A stretch of DNA of 35,989 nucleotides from Treponema sp. UBA1793 (lineage in GTDB: Bacteria > Spirochaetota > Spirochaetia > Treponematales > Treponemataceae), in contig DCFX01000056.1 in assembly GCA_002314445.1 (NCBI GenBank), positions 1-35,989 of the forward strand. Reading direction: 5' to 3'. Below, one piece after another: positions 1-8,574 of this stretch. A program made the translations under genes and the position numbers. The notes under the pieces are model-generated. The model saw only the letters and a list, made by a program, of their open reading frames with translations, did not search any database and was not told where the DNA came from. Positions within the stretch are counted from its first letter, which is position 1, and every line of letters starts with the position of its first letter.

Positions 1-123
1 AATCTGTATTTCTGGCTTATTGACCATTATGTCGCATCGAATGATACCGGCAGACAGGTTAATGATGTTCTGCTGAAAATAAAGATACTGGATTCTGCGA
101 TTTACGATATGTATGTCAAATAA
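1..123 (+). CDS. C-terminal end of an unidentified protein (partial)
   Basis: Frame 1 is open from the first base to a TAA at 121-123 and encodes the last 40 residues of a protein that begins outside the window. The peptide is rich in aromatic and charged residues, starts NLYFWLIDHYV and ends IYDMYVK. Nothing in it identifies a family. It lies 60 bases upstream of greA on the same strand. The two could share a transcript, because no hairpin terminator lies between them. Coding status rests only on the open frame and the sensible gene spacing. Confidence 0.55.
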   Translation, partial: NLYFWLIDHYVASNDTGRQVNDVLLKIKILDSAIYDMYVK

Positions 124-183
124 ATCCGGTTGTGGAAGAATAGAGTTTATAACTGTTTCGATTCATTTTATAGGAGTTTTTTT

Positions 184-2886
184 ATGGCTGGTGAAGATCT
201 CGTAAAACAAGTTCAGGACATGCTCAAAGAGGAAACATGGACTCGTGCAACTATCAGCAATTACACGAAGAATAACCTCGTAGAGCTCGCGGGCATTGTC
301 GAAAAAATCCGTGAAAACAGCTGCATGGATGAAGTGCTGAAAATCTGTGATGAGCATCTTGCACATACAAAAGACAGTATTATAGCATTATATATTTCCG
401 GCATGCTTTCACTGTACAAAGGTACGCTCGACAATTCTGCACTTGTAAGCCTTGTCGACATTTTTCAGAAAAACCATAAAGAGACTGTCGTCATATACCT
501 CTGTGAAACAATTCTTGCTGACGATCCGAACAATAAATTCGCACTCCGCACGCTTGCTGACTGTTACCATGCGGACAATAACGAAAAAGTATGGGAACTT
601 TATGAGAAAATCGTAAAACTCGATTTTGAGGAAGCTGATCTCGCAAAAGTGCTTGCGGAACACTACGAAGCGGAATCCGATGCTGAAACAGCCATTGAAT
701 ATTATAAAAAGGCACTGCTCCGCTATATCGGGGCTAAAAATATAAACCTGGTCAAGGAAACATGGACAAAACTTGTCCAGACCATTCCGCAGGAAATAGA
801 CTTCTTCATGCTCGCAAAGCGCAAAATTGCCAAGACAATCAGCGGGGACAAAAGCGCCGTGCTCATGCAGGAATTATATGCATGGTACAAAGACAACAGG
901 AAATGGGACACAGCGATCGACATCCTCAAGCAGATTCTTGAAATTGACCAGCATGATGCATGGGCCCGCAGGGAAATTGTTGACTGCTACCGCGGCAAAT
1001 ATCAGGGACGCGATCACCTTGAAGATTATATCCGTTCATCAAACCTTACCGCAGGTTTCCGCAATGTATTTGAAGCTATAAACGACTTTGAAAAGCATAT
1101 TGCATTTGATGCGCACAGCTACGTGTGCCACAGATCATGGGGTGTCGGCATTATACGTAAAATTGAAAATGACACACTTTTCATAAACTTCGGGAAAAAA
1201 TACGGTATTCACGAAATGTCGCTCAAGATGGCTGTAAACGCACTTGTTCCGCTTTCAAATGACCACATCTGGGTGCTCAAGGCAACGAAAAAACACGAAG
1301 AACTCTCAAAGATGATCTCAGAAGACAAAGCATGGGCTCTGAAAACCATCATAAAGAGCTTCGACAACAGCTGTGATTTCAAACGCATAAAAGCAGAACT
1401 GGTTCCGGCCGTTCTTACGCCGGGACAGTGGACATCATGGAACTCTGCGGCCAAACGCATTCTTGAATCGGATTCGACTTTCGGTGTCGATCCGAACGAC
1501 ATCAACATGTACACGGTACGCGACCACGACGTCAGCCAGGATACAAAGCTTTCCAACGAGTTCAAGGCACAGAAACAGTTCTTTGCGCGCATTGACATAC
1601 TTATGAAATTCGTTGAGAACGATGAGACAGATAAAAGCAGCGAGTCGTTTGGTGAAATGTTCTCATACTTCACCGGTTTCCTTAGAACTGTTTCAAAAGT
1701 TACAGACCAGGTGCTTGGCGCATACCTTATTGTACAGAAAATCAACAGCATGATTCCGAACATTGCATACCAGACTAAGTACACGTTCAAGGAAATCTAT
1801 GACAGGATCGACAATCCGCGTGAAATGTATCTCATGCTGAAAGACACTAAGAATACAACACTGCGTCAGGATTTTCTTGCGGACATAAAACTTCTGCCCG
1901 ACTGGGACAAACAGTATGTACGGCTCTTCCCGACCGTGCTTGAAGGAAGTATGCTCACCGCTCTTGTAAACGCAGGAAAGGCCGATATGGCAAAACAGCT
2001 TGCCGTAAACTGCTTCGAGAATTTTAAGGACAACAGACAGGCTGTCATATTTTTCTTCCGCGAATGCCAGGACGATACATGGTTCAAAGAATCGGGAATC
2101 ACATACGAGAAGCAGCTTATTGCGCTTATCAACATCATCGAGCAGACGTTCCGCGAAATAAACAACCACGTAAATACGACAGAGAATAAGAAAGTCAACA
2201 AGGGTGCTACCCAGCTCCTGTTTAAAGACGATGCGCTCATTACGCACATGTTCCAGAACGATGAAAATACCGTAAAACGCATGTATACAATGATTAACGA
2301 TATTGCCGATATTGATCCGTCGTATAAGGCGCTGCTCCGTAACAGGATTCTTGAGCGGTACCCTGACTTCAAGTTCCAGGTTACCGAAGAAAAATCATCG
2401 GTCCAGCAGCACGGCATGATTGTTACTGCAAAGAAACTTGAAGAAAAGAAAGTCCAGGTTGAACACATTCAGAGCGTCGAAATTCCCGAAAACTCAAAGG
2501 AAATCGGAGAAGCCCGTGCTCAGGGAGACTTGAAGGAAAACGCCGAATACAAGGCTGCGAAAGAGCATCAGCATTATCTCAACGTTACACTCGCAAAACT
2601 GCAGGAAGAACTGAACCGCGCAGTAGTGTTCGATCCGACGACAATTACGACAGCTATCGTTTCGTTCTCGACGACTGTTACACTGCACAATAACGATACC
2701 TCAGAGGATGAAAAATTCACAATTCTCGGACCATGGGAATCAGATCCTGACAACAGCATTATTTCCTATATGTCCCCGTTCGGAAACGCACTTATGGACA
2801 AAAAAGTCGGTGAAACCGCAGTATTTTCAATCAACGATCACAAATATAACTATACGGTAAAGGAAATCAACGCTGCAAAAGCCTGA
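184..2886 (+). CDS. greA: Transcription elongation factor GreA, spirochaetal long form with large N-terminal extension
   Basis: GreA rescues backtracked RNA polymerase by stimulating cleavage of the transcript 3' end through the secondary channel. The GreA module is the last ~155 of 900 residues. Its coiled-coil tip reads GDLKENAEYKAAKE, with the two acidic residues D782 and E785 that match E. coli D41 and E44. An FKBP-like C-terminal domain follows. About 740 residues precede it, against ~158 for a whole normal GreA. They are helical and TPR-like (for example DDPNNKFALRTLADCYHAD), with a small beta-rich stretch near 313-355. Fused GreA proteins of about this size are known in Treponema and Borrelia. 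The ATG at 184 is chosen over an upstream in-frame TTG at 130 because AGGAG at 172-176 sits 7 bases before it. A strong terminator follows. Confidence 0.93.
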   Translation: MAGEDLVKQVQDMLKEETWTRATISNYTKNNLVELAGIVEKIRENSCMDEVLKICDEHLAHTKDSIIALYISGMLSLYKGTLDNSALVSLVDIFQKNHKETVVIYLCETILADDPNNKFALRTLADCYHADNNEKVWELYEKIVKLDFEEADLAKVLAEHYEAESDAETAIEYYKKALLRYIGAKNINLVKETWTKLVQTIPQEIDFFMLAKRKIAKTISGDKSAVLMQELYAWYKDNRKWDTAIDILKQILEIDQHDAWARREIVDCYRGKYQGRDHLEDYIRSSNLTAGFRNVFEAINDFEKHIAFDAHSYVCHRSWGVGIIRKIENDTLFINFGKKYGIHEMSLKMAVNALVPLSNDHIWVLKATKKHEELSKMISEDKAWALKTIIKSFDNSCDFKRIKAELVPAVLTPGQWTSWNSAAKRILESDSTFGVDPNDINMYTVRDHDVSQDTKLSNEFKAQKQFFARIDILMKFVENDETDKSSESFGEMFSYFTGFLRTVSKVTDQVLGAYLIVQKINSMIPNIAYQTKYTFKEIYDRIDNPREMYLMLKDTKNTTLRQDFLADIKLLPDWDKQYVRLFPTVLEGSMLTALVNAGKADMAKQLAVNCFENFKDNRQAVIFFFRECQDDTWFKESGITYEKQLIALINIIEQTFREINNHVNTTENKKVNKGATQLLFKDDALITHMFQNDENTVKRMYTMINDIADIDPSYKALLRNRILERYPDFKFQVTEEKSSVQQHGMIVTAKKLEEKKVQVEHIQSVEIPENSKEIGEARAQGDLKENAEYKAAKEHQHYLNVTLAKLQEELNRAVVFDPTTITTAIVSFSTTVTLHNNDTSEDEKFTILGPWESDPDNSIISYMSPFGNALMDKKVGETAVFSINDHKYNYTVKEINAAKA

Positions 2887-2900
2887 TTCCGCCGCACGTA

Positions 2901-2952
2901 CACAAAAAAAGACTGTCCTGTGAGTAACACTTTAGGGCAGTCTTTTTTTGTG
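2901..2952 (+). terminator. Rho-independent terminator after greA
   Basis: An inverted repeat of 19 bases (2901-2919 with 2934-2952) has a single G-T wobble and a 14-base loop. The arms carry an A-run on one side and a T-run on the other, so it should work in both directions. The T-run end touches the -35 box of the next gene. Confidence 0.9.
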
Positions 2953-2982
2953 TTGTAACAGTATCCGTTTTTTTGGTATGCT
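2953..2982 (+). promoter_or_regulatory. Sigma-70 promoter of the large exported protein; leaderless start
   Basis: TTGTAA at 2953-2958, an 18-base spacer, and TATGCT at 2977-2982. The ATG at 2990 is only 7 bases past the -10 box, so transcription should begin at or next to the start codon. No Shine-Dalgarno can fit. Confidence 0.6.
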
Positions 2983-2989
2983 GGCAATT

Positions 2990-5527
2990 ATGAACCGCAC
3001 AAAACACATTTTCACAACGGTCTTTTTTTTACTTACAGTCTTTCTTCCAGCAGAAATATCTTTTTCTTCATGCAAATCAAATGCAATCGCAAAGAAACTG
3101 ATCGACTCAAATCCGGCAGCATACAATTCCACTGCCGTTCCCGGGAAATCACTTAAAAACATTGAGGACACGGAATCAATAAACGGTAAACTGCCGGAAC
3201 ATATTTATATTGCAACTCTGACGCAGACATTTGCTCACGGGTATGAATTCTGCATTTCAGGCGGAAGAATCATGATGAAAAAGAAAAACAGCAGTACGTG
3301 GAGTCTTTTTCTCAAAACAGGCATTCCCTTTTCAGAGAAGGCACAGCTGCCGAATACAGGATGGTTCCTGCCGCCGGAATCAATAACAGAAATTGCCGCC
3401 GATGATGACACGCTTATTGCATTCGACAATTTCGGAAGGATGTACGTCTGCCCTCTCGTAAAAAATCATTTCGACAAAAAGTTTGAATGGTCGTGTACGT
3501 TCGGCTGGCCTGAGAAAAGACAGCTGGTCCAGAACAAGCTCGTGGAAAACAAGCGCGGATGGGCGACAGGTACGCGCCGTTCAAACATAGAATGGTATAC
3601 GGACAGGTTCGGAAACCAGCATCACTGGGGAACGATGGGCGTAACAACTGTCTATTTTCTTACGAAAAACGGCAGTGAAATACGGTTTACGGACTCCGGC
3701 CTGCCGGCAGATTTCAGCGACACCATTCTCGGACCGGACAGGGGCAGTTTTACAGCGGAAAGTATAAGTGCTTCAGGTTCCACGATCTTTCTTATAGACA
3801 AAACGGGCACAATGTTTACCCGCCTTATAGATTATGACACGATGGGATGCGATCCGATGTTTTTCAAGTATACATATGTTGCCGAAAAGCAGCCTTACAA
3901 GGGCAGCGATTACCGTTCAAATTTTACGCGCTGGGGACTGCCGAACGAAGACTGGCACAGGCAGCCGCAGATCCCGCTTATGGGAAAAGCCCGGCTTACA
4001 AAATATATCTGCATATTCCAGAACGGCAAAGGAAACGATGCGCGCGTTCTGCGCGTAGCCGGCCTTTCCCCTGAAGGACATACCGGCTACTACTGGAAAA
4101 ACCTCACGGATATAAAATGGCAGTTTGAAAAAGCACCGCTTGTCCTTCCTGAAGATTCGTTCCTTCCCGAATCGGAACGTGGGAAAATCATACGCGGAAG
4201 CAAAAACGAATACAGTTATACAGGTGTCGTTTTGAAGGATAACACAACAGTCAGCGGCATCGTGTGCAGCATAGATGATATGACTCTTACAAGCGAAGGT
4301 TCGTGCACGCTGAAAATAACGAAGGGAACCGAAACAAAGCGGATTCCGCTCTATCTTGTCGAAATGTGGACATATATGACAAGATACGATCCTGTGTTTG
4401 ATAATACGCCGAAAAGTTTTTTCGTTACACCTCATTTCGATGTAAAAGACATCACTTCAACCGATAAAGAATTCAATACACTCCTTTCCGATTTGTTCAA
4501 GGGAAGGAACCTTGAGCTTTTTTCCACAACAGCCACCGCAGCAGGTTCGTATCTTACTTTCAATTTTGAGAAGGACAATACAGCATATACAGTACTCCTC
4601 CGCTCCTCCGGAAAACCGGAGCAGTCATTCTCAGGAATACAGCCTGACAATGCAGACGAAGACAAAGAAAACAGCATCCGGCTTGATACGAAAAAAACAT
4701 ATACAGCGAAAGACATTTCCTTCATCGACACAGTTGCTGAAATAAACAGGCAGAAAATAGCTGAAGTCGACAGGAAAATCAAAAAATATAAAGAAGATGC
4801 AGCCGTGACAGGCATTTCCCGCTGGGGATATACTATTGCAGATACACTCGCCGCTCTCACGCTGCTGAAAAAAATCGATATGCCGAAAATAAAGACGATG
4901 ACATCATTCGGCGGCAGACTTATGTCTCAGAATGCCGATAATTTTCAGTTTCTTTCGGAATATAAATCGTTTGAATATCCGTATGAAATACAGCTTGCAG
5001 AAAACATCATAACGGAATGTGCGGATCTGAAGCGGAAAATAAATGAAACAGGAAAAGCTGGGACTGATGCATTATTCCGCAACGACTATGCGGCATACTT
5101 CGATCTGATCCGTCTGCCGCAGGAAATAAAAGGAACGGTGCTTATAAACAGAAAGCCGGCAGATGCAGTAATATGGCGGGTAGATACTGTATCAACAATG
5201 CCCGTGCTGCTTGCGGAATACGGCAGCGGCAGCAACAGGCAGTACATCATCATAGAATTCTCTTCGTTCTTATCCGATATCCATTCCAGTCTTGATCAGA
5301 ACGAGGGGGCTCCCGACAGTGTTCACCCGTTTACGTCAGACGTCGTTTTCCATGTACTATCTGCCGATAATTCAGTGTTCAAAAAAAACTGGTTTGATAA
5401 ATATATTGTGGACAATACAGGAACTTTTACCTGGGACGGAACAGGAGTTCAGGTAACAGTAAAGAGAGAAGAATCAAATGATATAAACTTTTTCATAAGC
5501 GACAAGGAGCATGACGATGACGATTGA
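2990..5527 (+). CDS. Large exported protein of unknown function, possible lipoprotein
   Basis: I do not recognise this 845-residue protein. It starts with a basic end and a hydrophobic core (MNRTKHIFTTVFFLLTVFLP) and is therefore exported. A cysteine follows at FSSC, which could be a loose spirochaetal lipobox, though it is rather far from the core. The N-terminal third contains two propeller-blade-like stretches, TLIAFDNFGRMYVC and TIFLIDKTGTMFTR, suggesting a beta-propeller; this is inference. A lysine-rich helix lies near residues 590-620. The end is an acidic run of four Asp. In-frame starts exist at 2948 (TTG, inside the terminator) and 2978. The ATG at 2990 is preferred because the promoter would begin the mRNA there and the signal peptide starts cleanly. 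The 3' end overlaps the next gene by 11 bases, so the two are translationally coupled. Confidence 0.8.
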   Translation: MNRTKHIFTTVFFLLTVFLPAEISFSSCKSNAIAKKLIDSNPAAYNSTAVPGKSLKNIEDTESINGKLPEHIYIATLTQTFAHGYEFCISGGRIMMKKKNSSTWSLFLKTGIPFSEKAQLPNTGWFLPPESITEIAADDDTLIAFDNFGRMYVCPLVKNHFDKKFEWSCTFGWPEKRQLVQNKLVENKRGWATGTRRSNIEWYTDRFGNQHHWGTMGVTTVYFLTKNGSEIRFTDSGLPADFSDTILGPDRGSFTAESISASGSTIFLIDKTGTMFTRLIDYDTMGCDPMFFKYTYVAEKQPYKGSDYRSNFTRWGLPNEDWHRQPQIPLMGKARLTKYICIFQNGKGNDARVLRVAGLSPEGHTGYYWKNLTDIKWQFEKAPLVLPEDSFLPESERGKIIRGSKNEYSYTGVVLKDNTTVSGIVCSIDDMTLTSEGSCTLKITKGTETKRIPLYLVEMWTYMTRYDPVFDNTPKSFFVTPHFDVKDITSTDKEFNTLLSDLFKGRNLELFSTTATAAGSYLTFNFEKDNTAYTVLLRSSGKPEQSFSGIQPDNADEDKENSIRLDTKKTYTAKDISFIDTVAEINRQKIAEVDRKIKKYKEDAAVTGISRWGYTIADTLAALTLLKKIDMPKIKTMTSFGGRLMSQNADNFQFLSEYKSFEYPYEIQLAENIITECADLKRKINETGKAGTDALFRNDYAAYFDLIRLPQEIKGTVLINRKPADAVIWRVDTVSTMPVLLAEYGSGSNRQYIIIEFSSFLSDIHSSLDQNEGAPDSVHPFTSDVVFHVLSADNSVFKKNWFDKYIVDNTGTFTWDGTGVQVTVKREESNDINFFISDKEHDDDD

Positions 5528-5837
5528 AGAAAAGAAAACAAGGATTTCCCAGCTGCGGCGGGGCAAAAAAAATTTTGAACAGTCACTCTTTCTCTGTATT
5601 GCAGCAGCTTGTTTCGTTATATACGAAATATATCAGGCTGCAACAAAAGATTCACCGGACTGGTATTTCTTTGTGCTCATGGGAGCCATTACGGCAGCCA
5701 TGGCGGGAATTGGTTTCTGGAATTACCGGAAGTCAAAGCGCGCGTCTGCGGAAATAGAGAAACTCATCTCGGAAATAAAGGCAGAAAATCCTGACGAACA
5801 GATTCCGCAGGATAATGACCAGCGCCGTTTTTTCTGA
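5517..5837 (+). CDS. Small membrane protein of unknown function
   Basis: This 106-residue protein has two predicted membrane spans, SLFLCIAAACFVIYEIY and WYFFVLMGAITAAMAGIGFW. Short charged tails flank them, the last a Lys/Glu-rich helix ending in DNDQRRFF. No family is recognised. The start is set at 5517, since AAGGAG at 5504-5509 is 7 bases upstream; the in-frame ATG at 5511 is only 1 base from it. The gene begins inside the end of the large exported protein gene, so the two are probably made together. A partnership at the inner membrane is possible but unproven. Confidence 0.75.
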   Translation: MTIEEKKTRISQLRRGKKNFEQSLFLCIAAACFVIYEIYQAATKDSPDWYFFVLMGAITAAMAGIGFWNYRKSKRASAEIEKLISEIKAENPDEQIPQDNDQRRFF

Positions 5838-5843
5838 TATACT
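5815..5843 (+). promoter_or_regulatory. Promoter of the YkgJ-type gene; near-leaderless
   Basis: ATGACC at 5815-5820 (4 of 6 match), a 17-base spacer, and TATACT at 5838-5843 starting right after the upstream stop codon. The ATG at 5853 is 9 bases past the -10 box, leaving a leader of only 2-3 bases. Confidence 0.5.
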
Positions 5844-5852
5844 GCATATCCG

Positions 5853-6536
5853 ATGATTCATTTTCTTGAAAAACTCAGCGGGACCCGCGAATACGATATA
5901 ATAAACGGCCTTGATGCTGTTTACGGAGTAATTGAAGAACGCGAGACTGCATGGAAAGCTGCAAGCCGCGTATCATGTACGAACAACTGCGGCACATGCT
6001 GCGTCGCCTTTGAACCTGATGTTCTCGAATGCGAGGCACTGTATCTTGCGCTGTGGCTTATTGAAAACGAGCCGGCGGCCGCACGCGCAATCAGGGACAG
6101 AACATATCCCATGGAAAGGAAGGATAACACGTCAGGCTGTTTCCTCTATGACCCTGACAATCCGTACCACTGCACGGTCTACGGCGGACGCTGCCTTATC
6201 TGCAGGCTGTTCGGCTATACCGGCAGCCGCGGCAAGGACGGAAACATCCGGTGGAAACCATGCCGGTTTCTTCCGGATCTGGTACTCAGCGCACGCCTCC
6301 CTTCCCTTTCGCACAGACAGTATGAAGCGGAGGAACTCAGACAGCTTTTTGATGAGCTGCCGCCGGTCATGTCCGACAGTATGGAACAGGCACTTCTTAT
6401 TTCCCCCGACGCATCAGGCAGAACATGGCCGCTTCGTGAAATTCTGCCGGAGGCAATACAGCGTATGCAGTTTATCCTCCTCTACAATGCTTCAAACGAT
6501 ACAGATCCTGACAGAAGCACACCGGAGTCCGCATGA
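5853..6536 (+). CDS. YkgJ-family cysteine-cluster protein
   Basis: This 227-residue protein carries the cysteine pattern of the YkgJ / zinc- or iron-chelating family. CTNNCGTCC lies near residues 45-55, then single cysteines at SGCF and YHCTVYGG, then the closing RCLICRLFGY and KPCRF. Such proteins are thought to bind a metal or Fe-S cluster; their reaction is generally unknown. There is no signal peptide, so it should be cytoplasmic. The C-terminal ~75 residues are extra and lack cysteines. The start at 5853 has no Shine-Dalgarno but fits the promoter ending at 5843. Its last codon overlaps the ATG of the MBL hydrolase (ATGA), which implies coupled translation. Confidence 0.85.
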   Translation: MIHFLEKLSGTREYDIINGLDAVYGVIEERETAWKAASRVSCTNNCGTCCVAFEPDVLECEALYLALWLIENEPAAARAIRDRTYPMERKDNTSGCFLYDPDNPYHCTVYGGRCLICRLFGYTGSRGKDGNIRWKPCRFLPDLVLSARLPSLSHRQYEAEELRQLFDELPPVMSDSMEQALLISPDASGRTWPLREILPEAIQRMQFILLYNASNDTDPDRSTPESA

Positions 6537-7468
6537 AAGATGCACAGGAACTTCTTCCGGGCATATACATCATTCCGGGAGCGACAAATACAGGAGCGGT
6601 ATGCGTAGAATCAAACGGAATCAGGGACGTCTACCTTATTGATTCCGGCGGCAGTGCGGAGGAAGGGGAACGTATATATTCCGTACTCTGTTCTCTTTTC
6701 GGAGAACGCGGTTTTGTACTGCGGGCTGTAATCAATACGCATTCACATGCTGATCATGCTGGCGGAAACGCATACCTGCGGAAAAAAACAGGATGCGGCG
6801 TATGGATGTCGTACAGGGAAAAAGGCGGCATGGAAAACACAATCATGCAGTCGGCTGTTGCATGGGGAGGCCGCCCCCTTCCGGAATTTGAGACGTCATT
6901 CTACGTGCCGGCATCTTGTGAAACTACCCGCGTCGTTTCGGGAAAAGACGTAATTCCGCTTTCCGACGGAAAGACAATCAGTTTTATTCCGCTTCCCGGA
7001 CACTACTTTGAAATGCTCGGCGTAATATGCACCTCAGCTGAAGGGAAAAAAGCGGTATTTACCGGAGATGGTGTATTGGGCCGCAAAGTAATCGGAAAAT
7101 TTTCGATTCCGTTCATGTACGATATCGGGGCATTTCTGGATTCGCTTGATGCACTGTGCAGGATAGATGCCGGCTGGTTTATACCGAGCCACGGAGAGGC
7201 TGTCCCCGAAATAAACGAAACAGCCGAAATGAATAAAATTGCCGTTCTTGAAACAATAACAAGCATACTGTCGCTGCTTGCAGAAAAACCGCTCTCAGCA
7301 GAAGAACTGCTTACAGCAGTCGCTGACATAAACAACATTACGCTGAAACTTGCACAGTATGTGCTTATCGGAAGCACGCTGCGTTCCTACCTGTCGTATT
7401 TGTACAGAACAGAGCGTATCACATACACGATTATTGACAATAAAATGCTCTGGTCTGTAAAGAAATAA
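6533..7468 (+). CDS. Metallo-beta-lactamase-fold hydrolase
   Basis: This is a 311-residue cytoplasmic MBL-superfamily hydrolase. The di-metal signature HSHADH appears in INTHSHADHAGG near residue 70. The later ligands are the His of PLPGHYFE, the Asp of FTGDGVLG and the His of IPSHGE. These are the family's usual metal-binding elements in the usual order. About 90 mostly helical residues follow the core, ending in a winged-helix-like stretch. The substrate cannot be told from sequence; relatives include glyoxalase II-like and other thioester or phosphoester hydrolases. It overlaps the YkgJ-type gene by 4 bases, and the pairing suggests a joint role. The gene converges on deoC with only 16 bases between stop codons and no obvious terminator. 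Confidence 0.88.
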   Translation: MKDAQELLPGIYIIPGATNTGAVCVESNGIRDVYLIDSGGSAEEGERIYSVLCSLFGERGFVLRAVINTHSHADHAGGNAYLRKKTGCGVWMSYREKGGMENTIMQSAVAWGGRPLPEFETSFYVPASCETTRVVSGKDVIPLSDGKTISFIPLPGHYFEMLGVICTSAEGKKAVFTGDGVLGRKVIGKFSIPFMYDIGAFLDSLDALCRIDAGWFIPSHGEAVPEINETAEMNKIAVLETITSILSLLAEKPLSAEELLTAVADINNITLKLAQYVLIGSTLRSYLSYLYRTERITYTIIDNKMLWSVKK

Positions 7469-7484
7469 CAGGTTCAGCTCAATC

Positions 7485-8225
7485 TCAGCAATCGTATCCC
7501 TTTATGAGGATGTTTTCATCCCACGTTTCGATGATGTTCACGCCGCCTGATGTACCGATTCTGTTTGCACCGGCTTCAAGCATATTTATTGCCGTGCGTG
7601 CTGAACGAATTCCACCGGAAGCTTTTACGCCCATATCTTTTCCGACTGTTTCACGCATAAGGGCGACGTGATGTACGCTTGCACCGTTCGGAAGCGGCTC
7701 TCCGTCAATTCCCTTCGGACTTGCAAAACCTGTCGACGTCTTGACAAAATCCGCACCGGCATTCATTGCACACTTGCAGCACGTCACAATCGTCTTGTCA
7801 TCGAGGAAACATGTTTCAAGAATAACTTTTACAATGATTGATCTTCCTGCTGTCTTTCCTTCTTTTCCTGCCGCTTTTACAACAGCCGCTATATCTGCCT
7901 GAACGTCGTCAAAACGTCCGTCCAGAGCCGCTCCTATATCAATCACCATATCAGCTTCGTCCGCACCATTCCTTACGGCACGGGCGGTTTCTTCGGCCTT
8001 GTCCTCCGGCGGAACGGCTCCCAGCGGAAAGCCTATAACGGTACACACATGCACGCCGCTTCCGGCAAGCAGTTCCGCTGCTTTTTTTACATACACAGGA
8101 TTGATGCATACCGATGCAAATGTATACTTTACCGCTTCCGAGCAGAGAGTCGTAATCTTCTTCATGCCCGCTTCTGGAGCAAGAAGCGTGTGATCTATCA
8201 TTGAAGCTATTGTCTTTTTTTCCAT
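7485..8225 (-). CDS. deoC: Deoxyribose-phosphate aldolase
   Basis: DeoC splits 2-deoxyribose 5-phosphate into glyceraldehyde 3-phosphate and acetaldehyde, the last step in using deoxynucleosides as carbon source. The 246-residue cytoplasmic TIM barrel shows the Schiff-base lysine in FVKTSTGF (K162) and the proton-relay lysine in GVKASGGIR (K201). It also has the acidic DEADMVIDIG strand and the phosphate-binding GTSGG near the C-terminus. The ATG at 8225 is chosen over an in-frame GTG at 8234, because AGGCGG lies ~9 bases before the ATG and would overlap poorly with the GTG. The gene is alone on its transcript and has its own promoter interleaved with that of the ferredoxin gene. Confidence 0.95.
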   Translation of the reverse strand: MEKKTIASMIDHTLLAPEAGMKKITTLCSEAVKYTFASVCINPVYVKKAAELLAGSGVHVCTVIGFPLGAVPPEDKAEETARAVRNGADEADMVIDIGAALDGRFDDVQADIAAVVKAAGKEGKTAGRSIIVKVILETCFLDDKTIVTCCKCAMNAGADFVKTSTGFASPKGIDGEPLPNGASVHHVALMRETVGKDMGVKASGGIRSARTAINMLEAGANRIGTSGGVNIIETWDENILIKGYDC

Positions 8226-8262
8226 ATTACACACCGCCTTATCCGTATGATTTTGTCCTCTA

Positions 8263-8292
8263 AGTATATCAGTCTTGCACGGTTTTCAGCAA
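8263..8292 (-). promoter_or_regulatory. deoC promoter
   Basis: Read leftward: TTGCTG (8292-8287), an 18-base spacer, TATACT (8268-8263). The leader to the ATG at 8225 is about 30 bases. Its -35 box lies within the spacer of the divergent ferredoxin promoter. Confidence 0.7.
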
Positions 8293-8303
8293 TAGTGTAT
8301 TAT
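8275..8303 (+). promoter_or_regulatory. Ferredoxin gene promoter
   Basis: TTGCAC at 8275-8280, a 17-base spacer, and TATTAT at 8298-8303. Transcription should begin near 8310, leaving a leader of about 28 bases that contains TAGGAG at 8325-8330. Confidence 0.7.
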
Positions 8304-8337
8304 ATTACAACTATTATTCTTTCATAGGAGTATATGT

Positions 8338-8511
8338 ATGGCGTACAAAATTGACAAATCTAAATGCGTAAACTGCGGAACATGCGAACCGGTCTGCCCG
8401 GTCAGTGCAATTTCAGAAGATGATAATGCCCGCAAAATTGATGCTGAGAAGTGCATCAGCTGTGGTTCATGCGCAGGTGAATGTCCGACTTCTGCTATTT
8501 CTGAAGAATAA
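8338..8511 (+). CDS. 2[4Fe-4S] clostridial-type ferredoxin
   Basis: A 57-residue soluble electron carrier. It contains two full CxxCxxCxxxCP cluster motifs: C10, C13, C16 and C20, then C39, C42, C45 and C49. The arrangement is the classic small bacterial ferredoxin that passes low-potential electrons between, for example, pyruvate:ferredoxin oxidoreductase and hydrogenase or Rnf. That fits an anaerobic fermenter. The ATG at 8338 is preceded by TAGGAG with 7-base spacing. An earlier ATG at 8334 is out of frame. The gene has its own promoter and its own terminator, so it is a single-gene transcript. Confidence 0.96.
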   Translation: MAYKIDKSKCVNCGTCEPVCPVSAISEDDNARKIDAEKCISCGSCAGECPTSAISEE

Positions 8512-8524
8512 GCAGTTTTTCGGG

Positions 8525-8561
8525 AAAACAGGTTTTTGCGGAAGCAGGAACCTGTTTTTTT
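8525..8561 (+). terminator. Rho-independent terminator after the ferredoxin gene
   Basis: A perfect 10-base stem (AAAACAGGTT at 8525-8534 with its complement at 8549-8558) is followed by a run of seven T from 8555. Confidence 0.85.
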
Positions 8562-8574
8562 AAGTGGTTTAAAA

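Noticed and set aside
1209..2468. Leftward open frames of about 190-200 codons opposite greA
   Set aside because: They mirror the codon pattern of greA, have no family match, no start signals, and compete with a well-supported gene.
5932..6642. A 236-codon plus-strand frame overlapping the YkgJ-type and MBL genes
   Set aside because: It is out of frame with both real genes and is Arg/Ser/His-rich, as expected for a shifted reading.
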